Shown here one piece after another: positions 6,713-11,898 of a stretch of 11,898 nucleotides of DNA. Under the pieces are notes generated by a model. That model was not told the DNA's origin and did no database searches. It saw only the letters and a list, made by a program, of their open reading frames with translations. Positions within the stretch are counted from its first letter, which is position 1. Every line of letters begins with the position of its first letter. A program made the position numbers and the translations under genes. The DNA lies in assembly GCA_031267115.1 (NCBI GenBank), contig JAIRZS010000285.1, forward strand, positions 1 through 11,898, read 5' to 3'. This stretch comes from Treponema sp. Its GTDB lineage: Bacteria > Spirochaetota > Spirochaetia > Treponematales > Breznakiellaceae.

Positions 6713-7431
6713 AGCAGTTCCCCCTCCTGCCCGCCGGCGCCCCCGGCAGCGTCTTCTCCGCCGGTATCCCCGGCTGCCCCTTCCCCGGCGCTCCCCCCGG
6801 AATCGCCTTCGCCGCCCCCCGCCTTCATATCCTCAATTTCGCCGTAAAGGGCATTGATCCCCTGGTTGGGAATTATGGAAAGAATCGACGGGAGAATCAG
6901 TATTTTGTTCCCGTCGCCGTCCCAGGAAGAAGTTTCCATTTTCCGTATAATGTTAAAATGCGCCAGGGTACGCTGGGCCTCAATCCGCTCTTTCTTGGTA
7001 GTCTCCCTCCCGGTTTTCCCCTTTTCCAGCAGGCCGAAGGTACGCATCTTCCCGACAACCTCGGGGGTATCGGTCATCACAACTTTGTAGTTCCCCGCGT
7101 CTTCCCGTTTTTCCTCGTAGATCAGGCGGCACATGTAGAGAAAAAGGGTAGTAAAGCGATCCAGGCGGCAGCGGTTATGGTCATAGCGGTTGAAAAGCGA
7201 AATAACGCCGTAGTTATCGTCCTTTTCAAGACGCCAGCCCGAAAGATCAAAATAATCCCTGAACAGATCAAAGAGGCGGGACACAATCTGATAATCCCGG
7301 TTTGGCAGGGTCATCTGCTGGGAAGGCTGGTACTCGTAGCGTACCATATAGGTATGAGATAAAAGATAATTCGCCAGGCGACGGAAATCGTCTTTTTCGC
7401 CGCTGTTGAGTTTTTCATATTCCCCGAGCAT
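6709..7431 (-). CDS. jetB: Wadjet protein JetB, KITE (MukE-like) subunit, DUF4194-type
   Basis: 240 residues. The ATG follows the jetA stop codon without any gap (TAAATG), and the TGA overlaps the jetC start. In Wadjet, JetB is the small winged-helix KITE protein that binds the kleisin JetA near the JetC heads. The body (1-203) matches the DUF4194 style: an N-terminal FRRLANYLLSHTYMVRY segment, NRDYQIVSRLFDLFRDYF (44-61), an LFLYMCRLIYEE helix (96-107) and a winged-helix-like C-terminal part ending NALYGEIEDMK. Residues 204-240 form a Gly/Ala/Glu-rich low-complexity tail, probably unstructured. The codons of that tail also supply the AGGAGG site for jetC. Assignment depends partly on position between JetA and JetC. 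Confidence 0.87.
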   Translation of the reverse strand: MLGEYEKLNSGEKDDFRRLANYLLSHTYMVRYEYQPSQQMTLPNRDYQIVSRLFDLFRDYFDLSGWRLEKDDNYGVISLFNRYDHNRCRLDRFTTLFLYMCRLIYEEKREDAGNYKVVMTDTPEVVGKMRTFGLLEKGKTGRETTKKERIEAQRTLAHFNIIRKMETSSWDGDGNKILILPSILSIIPNQGINALYGEIEDMKAGGGEGDSGGSAGEGAAGDTGGEDAAGGAGGQEGELL

Positions 7432-8997
7432 TTACCCGCGATCCTTTTCCCGCGCGGCATCGGGAACGGCGTTCCCCCCGCGCCTGCTGAATTTCATTTT
7501 AGGGATAACATAGCCGTTGACATTCACCCGGCCTTTTTGCAGTTCCACCGCATAATCCATGCCGCGTTCGCGGGAGCGGGCAACAGCCAGAATAAGAAGG
7601 ATAAAATCCGTATCGTCATTGATGGGGAGCGCCTCGCTTTCCGCCACAGCCCGGCCCGAATCAAAAAACGATTCCACAAAGCGGCATATCCGTTCCGGCG
7701 GGTAAACATTTTTCAGTTGTTCCGCAAGGCTTTCCATCGCCTCAACCGAAAAAGACCTGCCATCGGCAATTTCCAGCGCCTCCCCGCTTATCCTCCGGCC
7801 AAAAGGGTTCCTGTGAAAAACGGAAACGCCGTCGACAAACTGCTGCCGGTATATGCTGATATGTTCCTTTAATTTGGAATCCATCGTTTCGCACAACTGT
7901 TCGCGCTGCGGCTTGCCGGCCGAAAGGGCAGATGCGTAAGCCTTGAAAATCTCAAGGAGTTTGCCCCTCACGCTCTGGTCGGCAGTCATCATGTAGGTCA
8001 TCTTTTCTATGGAATTTTTGGTATAGACTCCGTGCTTACGGTCAATTTCGTTTATTATGCTTCCGATAAGCGCGTAGGTATCCTGCACATAATCAAGGGC
8101 CGACAGTATCTCCGCCTCGGCCTCCTCTTCGTCGTATTTCCGCACCGTCATAGCCCGCCCGCGCATCCCCGCCAAAAGCCCCTCGTCCTCCCGGATTTTC
8201 ACGAGCAGCTCCCGGACCGGCGCCATAAAACGGTAAAAGGAATCCATCGTTTTTATAGGATGGTAGATACGGTCGGTCATAGGCTTGTACTTTTCAAAAT
8301 GATTTTCCAGCAGTTCGTTTATGTTATTCTGCTCCTGGATACGCCTGATATAAGAACGTATATTGTGGTAGAGGCTTTTCAATTCATAAACAAGAGTTTC
8401 GGTATTCCGCCTCGCGGCAAGGACCGCCTCGTAATATTCCCTGGGCTGCTCATGGTCCGCCTGCCTCAGGGCGGAATAAGTAGAAAACACCAGGGAACTG
8501 TACTCGTGTATCTTTTCGTCCCTCATCTCGTCCAGAAGCTGCATCATCCTGATAGCGTAATCGCGGGGAGTAATAATCTCGACAAACGAGCCGTCAAGAA
8601 TCTCCCTGTCCGCCCACCCGGTCTTAACAATCCGTTTAAGAATAAGGTGCGCCTTCGCGTTCGGCGAATACCCGCCCTGGCCCTCCGCGGCGTCAGGCAT
8701 ATCGGGCGCGCCCGGACTCTCGTCCTCAGCTTCGACAATAAAATTCCTGTCCTCCAGAAGGCCCGTAAGGGACGAAATATAGTCGTTTACCGGTATATTG
8801 AGATTCTGCTTCAGGTATTCGTTCAGCAGCATCAGCGCGTCAAAATAAACCTCCCTGTTTCCTGACGCGAGAATCGAAAAAAAATTGCCGGGAATAAGGG
8901 AAAAAATATTCACAGGCCCGCCTTCGAACCTGAGTATACCACAGTACCGGGGTAATTTGTAGGGCCAATCGGATGCACCGGCAATCTCATATTTCAT
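7432..8997 (-). CDS. jetA: Wadjet protein JetA, kleisin (MukF-like) subunit, DUF5716-type
   Basis: 521 residues in the longest form. JetA is the kleisin that bridges the two JetC heads and carries JetB. The protein is mostly helical and has no enzymatic motif. The segment IFSLIPGNFFSILASGN followed by REVYFDALMLLNEYL (31-62) resembles the N-terminus expected for JetA proteins. The start is uncertain. The ATG at 8997 has only a poor ribosome site (GGATTGAATG). A GTG at 8913 begins exactly at the family-like core (493 residues), has GAAGG eight bases upstream, and lies just behind an extended -10 element (8941-8933). The 28 extra residues of the long form look protein-like but may be leader sequence. 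It is the first gene of the operon, with its stop joined directly to jetB. Confidence 0.86.
   Translation of the reverse strand: MKYEIAGASDWPYKLPRYCGILRFEGGPVNIFSLIPGNFFSILASGNREVYFDALMLLNEYLKQNLNIPVNDYISSLTGLLEDRNFIVEAEDESPGAPDMPDAAEGQGGYSPNAKAHLILKRIVKTGWADREILDGSFVEIITPRDYAIRMMQLLDEMRDEKIHEYSSLVFSTYSALRQADHEQPREYYEAVLAARRNTETLVYELKSLYHNIRSYIRRIQEQNNINELLENHFEKYKPMTDRIYHPIKTMDSFYRFMAPVRELLVKIREDEGLLAGMRGRAMTVRKYDEEEAEAEILSALDYVQDTYALIGSIINEIDRKHGVYTKNSIEKMTYMMTADQSVRGKLLEIFKAYASALSAGKPQREQLCETMDSKLKEHISIYRQQFVDGVSVFHRNPFGRRISGEALEIADGRSFSVEAMESLAEQLKNVYPPERICRFVESFFDSGRAVAESEALPINDDTDFILLILAVARSRERGMDYAVELQKGRVNVNGYVIPKMKFSRRGGNAVPDAAREKDRG
8933..8941 (-). promoter_or_regulatory. Candidate extended -10 promoter of the Wadjet operon
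   Basis: The minus strand reads TGGTATACT (8941-8933), an extended -10 (TGn plus TATACT) without a recognisable -35 (TACAAA at 17 bases). Transcription would start near 8926, thirteen bases before the alternative GTG start of jetA at 8913. If real, it excludes the ATG at 8997. No better minus-strand promoter was found by eye in 9000-9298. Confidence 0.3.
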
Positions 8998-9008
8998 TCA
9001 ATCCGGAA

Positions 9009-9101
9009 TTTGGGCGCATTTCCGGCGCTCCGCGCCGGAAACCGGGCTATCCGCTCCAATAAAAACGCCGCGCGTTTTTATTCCGCTTCTATCCCTTGCG
9101 C
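9009..9101 (+). repeat. Structured intergenic repeat, copy B
   Basis: Same order of conserved blocks as copy A at 210-316 and the same orientation: TTTGGGCGCAT (9009-9019), ACCGGGCTATCCGCT (9041-9055), CCGCTTCTATCCCTTGCGC (9083-9101). The two hairpins are perfect but unrelated in sequence to those of copy A: TTCCGGCGC / GCGCCGGAA (9020-9040) and AATAAAAACGC / GCGTTTTTATT (9058-9082). The element begins only 11 bases upstream of the jetA ATG at 8997, so it would lie in the leader if that start and a more distant promoter are used. Confidence 0.75.
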
Positions 9102-9102
9102 A

Positions 9103-9177
9103 GCCGCCCTGTCCGGGCGGCAGGACCGCCATGATCAAACCAAACCCGGTTATCTCTCAAAATTCGACCGGTTTTGG
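9103..9177. repeat. Two further inverted repeats in the jetA-ligase intergenic region
   Basis: GCCGCCC (9103-9109) pairs perfectly with GGGCGGC (9115-9121) over a 5-base loop. CCAAACCCGGT (9140-9150) pairs with ACCGGTTTTGG (9167-9177), 10 of 11 positions, over a 16-base spacer. Neither is followed by a T-run. The second has the spacing of an operator or a weak hairpin. No regulator gene is nearby. Confidence 0.5.
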
Positions 9178-9263
9178 GAAACCTTCAAAATGCCTAAAAA
9201 AACCCATAGACTTGAGACACGTCAAAAAAAGAAAGGTTTCATCAAAAATTCCAAAAAATAACC

Positions 9264-9290
9264 TCGACAAAAACCCTGGAAATGTATAAT
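9264..9290 (+). promoter_or_regulatory. Candidate promoter of the acyl-CoA synthetase gene
   Basis: TCGACA (9264-9269) and a perfect TATAAT (9285-9290) are separated by 15 bases, slightly short. The predicted start, about 9297, falls almost on the ATG at 9299, which would give a leaderless or nearly leaderless mRNA. No Shine-Dalgarno site is visible before the ATG. Confidence 0.35.
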
Positions 9291-9298
9291 ATGACCTT

Positions 9299-11062
9299 AT
9301 GATGGATCCAAAGGATTATATTGCCGACTGGCCCGACATGCCCTATGCCAACTTTACCGCGTGGCTCGACGCCATTGAAGAAAAATGGCAGGACAGGCCC
9401 GCTATTCTTTACAGGTCCGGTAAACAGAAGGATTTTACCGTTTGGTCATTCAGCCGCTTTGCCTCGGAAGGCAGGCGCATTGCCCGGGGCCTTCTGGCTG
9501 CGGGGCTGAAAAAGGGCGACAGGGTGGTACTTTGGGCCGAAAACCGCCCCGAATGGATGGCGGTGTGGATAGGCACGGCCATTGCCGGGTGCGTCATCGT
9601 TCCGGTAGATTTCCTGGTATCCGATACCGAATGCGCCAATATCATCCGGATCACCGGGGCCGGCGCCCTCTTCTATTCGGCCCGGAAAGAAAAATTTGCC
9701 AGGTCCCTGGCCGAACAGGGCGTCACGGTAAACATCCTTTGCTGCATCAGCAGCGGGGGCAGCCCGGCCGCCGTTACCGCCGCTCCCGCTATTGCAGAAT
9801 TTGGCAAGGGGGCCGAAGCCCAACCCCTGCCCACGGCGGCCGGCATTAACGAACACGACCCGGTTTCCATCGTATTTACCTCAGGGACCACAGGCTTTGC
9901 CAAGGGCGTTACCCTGCATCACCGGGGCATCATCGCCAATACCAGCGCCGCGATACTTTCCCTAAGGGCCGACGAGCGCGACGTATTCGTCAACGTGCTG
10001 CCCCTCCATCATACCTATCCCACTACCTGTTCCTTTATCGCGCCGCTTTCCTGCGGCGCTTCGACAATCATCGTGGAAAAATTGGTGGGCAAGATTGTCG
10101 TTGACGACATCAAGGACGGGGGAGGGACTTTCCTTATCGCCGTACCCCTGCTCTACGACAAGGTTATGATCGCCATTGGCGCGGGCTACCAAAAGCTCTT
10201 TCCGCCGCTCAGGGCAATACTTGATATTTTCAGAAAAAAGGCCCTCCGCGAGGCCAATAAGGGCAATTACAAATACGGCCAGAAATTCTTCAGGTTTATC
10301 CGCAAAAAAGCCGGCCTGGACTCCCTGCGCCTTACCGTTGCCGGAGGCGGCCCGCTCAGCCCGAAAACCGCCGATTTTTTCGATTCCTTTGGCTTCAATA
10401 TTGTCCACGGTTACGGCATGAGCGAAAACAGCCCGCTCATCAGCGTAAATACCCCCTGGCACAAGCGGAATGTCTCGGTAGGGCTGCCGGTTAAGTACAC
10501 GGAGGTAAAGATCGAGGACCCGAACAAAGAGGGCGTCGGGGAGATAGTTGTCAAATCTCCCTCGATCATGCTAGGGTACTATGGGAGCAGCGAAGATACC
10601 GCGGAGGTTATCACGGACGACGGCTGGCTGCGTACCGGCGATCTGGGTTATATTGACGGGGACGGCTTTATCTATATTTCCGGCAGGAAGAAGAACCTTA
10701 TCGTCAGTTCCGGCGGCAAGAATATCTACCCCGAAGAAGTCGAGGCCCATTTCGAAGGCTCCCGGGTTATCGGCCAGATACTGGTTCTGGGACGCAAGGA
10801 CGCTGTTACCGGCAACGAGCAGATATTCGCCCTGGCGGTCCCCAACTACGAAACCCTGGCGGAAGATTATCCCGGCAAAGACCTGGGCGACGAATTCCTT
10901 ACCGGCCTTATTAAAAAGGAAATCGAAGGCGTGAACAGGACTCTGGCGAGCTATAAAAAGATATCCGATTTCGCGCTTCACCGCGAGGAATTCGAAATGA
11001 ACGCGCAGCGGAAGATTAAGCGCTTCAAGTACAAACACTACGAAAATCCCGCGGCGAAGTAA
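9299..11062 (+). CDS. AMP-forming long-chain acyl-CoA synthetase (FadD-like)
   Basis: 587 residues of the ANL (acyl-CoA synthetase / NRPS adenylation / luciferase) family. It activates a carboxylic acid with ATP to an acyl-adenylate and transfers it to CoA, or possibly to ACP. Core motifs in order: P-loop VFTSGTTGFAKG (192-203); LPLHHTY (234-240); A5 motif GYGMSENSP (371-379); A7 motif WLRTGDLGY (443-451); hinge region SGRKKNLI (461-468) and SGGKNIYPEEVE (471-482); C-terminal A10-like QRKIKR (570-575) with probable catalytic Lys572. The protein is full-length for soluble bacterial FadD-like enzymes and has no membrane segment. Start: ATG at 9299 or the adjacent one at 9302; neither has a ribosome site. 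A 6-codon reading frame (ATG at 9282) ends in TGA overlapping the ATG at 9299 and could couple translation. The chain length of the substrate is unknown. Confidence 0.93.
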   Translation: MMDPKDYIADWPDMPYANFTAWLDAIEEKWQDRPAILYRSGKQKDFTVWSFSRFASEGRRIARGLLAAGLKKGDRVVLWAENRPEWMAVWIGTAIAGCVIVPVDFLVSDTECANIIRITGAGALFYSARKEKFARSLAEQGVTVNILCCISSGGSPAAVTAAPAIAEFGKGAEAQPLPTAAGINEHDPVSIVFTSGTTGFAKGVTLHHRGIIANTSAAILSLRADERDVFVNVLPLHHTYPTTCSFIAPLSCGASTIIVEKLVGKIVVDDIKDGGGTFLIAVPLLYDKVMIAIGAGYQKLFPPLRAILDIFRKKALREANKGNYKYGQKFFRFIRKKAGLDSLRLTVAGGGPLSPKTADFFDSFGFNIVHGYGMSENSPLISVNTPWHKRNVSVGLPVKYTEVKIEDPNKEGVGEIVVKSPSIMLGYYGSSEDTAEVITDDGWLRTGDLGYIDGDGFIYISGRKKNLIVSSGGKNIYPEEVEAHFEGSRVIGQILVLGRKDAVTGNEQIFALAVPNYETLAEDYPGKDLGDEFLTGLIKKEIEGVNRTLASYKKISDFALHREEFEMNAQRKIKRFKYKHYENPAAK

Positions 11063-11074
11063 GGCCGCTTTTTT
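11051..11074 (+). terminator. Weak intrinsic terminator overlapping the synthetase stop codon
   Basis: GCGGC (11051-11055) pairs with GCCGC (11064-11068), followed directly by six T (11069-11074). The 8-base loop contains the TAA stop codon. The stem is only five pairs, so termination would be partial. It may lower, not abolish, expression of the downstream isomerase gene, since no separate promoter fits in the remaining gap. Confidence 0.4.
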
Positions 11075-11103
11075 ACGGATTTCAGGGGTACGGAGGATTC
11101 ATA

Positions 11104-11898
11104 ATGGGTTATCGTTTGGGCATCAATTTAGGCTTTGCAATCAACAGGTACATTGAACCGGAAGTCTGGACAAAGATTGTTTCGAAGGATCTCGGGCTAA
11201 AGTACGTCCAGTTTGTAGCCGATCTCCTCAACCCCTATTGGCCGGAAAGTTACATAAAGGATCAGATCCGCCGGATCAAGACCTCGGTAAAAGAATACGG
11301 CATCGTAATCGAAAGCCTTTTTTCCAGCGCCTATACCCGGGTAAATCATCTTCTGCACCCCGACGCGGAGGCCCGTAAATTCTGGCTCGACTGGTTCAAG
11401 CGTTTTCTCGACACAGGCGCCGAATTCGGGGCGAAAAACGCGGGGGCGCATTTCGGCATCATGACTTTTGACACCTACGATGATCCGGACAAACGAAAGT
11501 TTATCCTGGACCAGGGGGTAAAAGGCTGGCAGGACCTGAGTTTTTACGCCAAAGAGAAGGGCTATGAATGCCTTATCTTCGAACCTATGAGCGTACCGCG
11601 TGAAATGGCCAATACCGTTGAGGAAACCAGGCAGCTTATGGACATGGTCAACGCCCATTCCGGCGTCCCCCTTAAAGTCTGCCTCGATGTGGGGCACGCG
11701 CCCCACCCTTCCCAGCGGGACCCGTACCCCTGGATAGAACAGCTCGCGGCGGACAGCCCCGTCATCCACCTTCAGCAGACCGTGCTGCACAAGTCGAACC
11801 ACGCGCCTTTTACCGCCGAACAAAACAAGACCGGGATCATCACCCGGGAAAAGGTGATGGAAGCGGTAAAAAAAGGCGGCTGCACCGACACGCTCTTT
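11104..11898 (+). CDS. TIM-barrel sugar-phosphate isomerase/epimerase (3' end beyond window)
   Basis: 265 codons are visible, open to the right edge. A strong GGAGG (11092-11096) lies seven bases before the ATG. The protein is of the xylose-isomerase-like / AP-endonuclease-2 TIM-barrel superfamily (PF01261 type). Seen: N-terminal strand YRLGINLGF (3-11), VQFVADLLNP (35-44), and the probable metal-binding set Glu160 (LIFEPMSVPREMA), Asp195/His198 (CLDVGHAPHP) and His222/Gln224 (VIHLQQT). The last metal-binding Glu of the barrel is expected just past the edge. The EPMSVPREMA and DVGHAPHP pattern resembles the sugar-phosphate epimerases acting on tetrulose phosphates (EryC/LerI-like), but that is a guess from memory; the substrate is unassigned. 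It probably shares a transcript with the upstream synthetase. Confidence 0.87.
   Translation, partial: MGYRLGINLGFAINRYIEPEVWTKIVSKDLGLKYVQFVADLLNPYWPESYIKDQIRRIKTSVKEYGIVIESLFSSAYTRVNHLLHPDAEARKFWLDWFKRFLDTGAEFGAKNAGAHFGIMTFDTYDDPDKRKFILDQGVKGWQDLSFYAKEKGYECLIFEPMSVPREMANTVEETRQLMDMVNAHSGVPLKVCLDVGHAPHPSQRDPYPWIEQLAADSPVIHLQQTVLHKSNHAPFTAEQNKTGIITREKVMEAVKKGGCTDTLF

Noticed and set aside
5687..6847. 386-codon plus-strand open frame opposite jetC/jetB, and similar long frames at 4364-5242 and 8032-8865
   Set aside because: Antisense frames kept open by the codon bias of the jet genes; no recognisable domain, and they cross gene borders on the coding strand.
9131..9289. Small plus-strand frames between copy B and the synthetase (ATG 9131, 52 codons; ATG 9190, 23 Lys-rich codons)
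   Set aside because: No ribosome site and no recognisable family; the longer version starting in the repeat is clearly non-coding. Left as possible but unsupported.

Overview
The window looks like a chromosomal stretch from a host-associated spirochaete of the Treponema group (tentative). The clues are moderately high GC, a binding-protein signal peptide ending in the 'WAGGRKD' style common in treponemes, purine-rich Shine-Dalgarno sites, and structured intergenic repeats. No rRNA, tRNA or other marker gene is present, so the taxonomy is inference from style only.

Layout from left to right. Positions 1-731 hold no convincing gene. They contain a terminator-like hairpin and promoter-like signals (about 63-191), a structured repeat (copy A, 210-316), a purine-rich simple repeat (about 371-408), and a dense island of palindromes (446-700). 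From 732 to 1778 (minus strand) lies a periplasmic substrate-binding protein of the NMT1/THI5/SsuA-like type. It has its own near-perfect sigma-70 promoter, and no permease or ATPase partner is in view. From 1957 to 8997 (minus strand) lies a complete four-gene operon, read jetA, jetB, jetC, jetD: the Wadjet defence system. Wadjet is a MukBEF-like SMC complex (kleisin JetA, KITE subunit JetB, SMC-type ATPase JetC) with a Toprim-containing nuclease (JetD). In characterised members it recognises and cuts small closed-circular DNA and so restricts plasmids. The genes abut or overlap by 0, 4 and 11 bases, which implies one transcript and fixed stoichiometry.

Positions 9001-9298 hold a second copy of the structured repeat (copy B, 9009-9101), further inverted repeats and the start region of the next gene. 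On the plus strand follow an AMP-forming long-chain acyl-CoA synthetase (9299-11062) and, 41 bases later, a TIM-barrel sugar-phosphate isomerase/epimerase (11104 to the right edge, incomplete). These two look like ordinary metabolic genes.

The main item of interest is the intact Wadjet operon together with its setting. Operon and binding-protein gene are bracketed by two same-orientation copies of a cloverleaf-like repeat, whose conserved blocks surround hairpins that differ in sequence but keep their pairing. Wadjet is a described system; its subtype is not assigned here. The less explained parts are the repeat family, the palindrome island at 440-700, the jetA start region, and low-complexity insertions in JetD and JetB.
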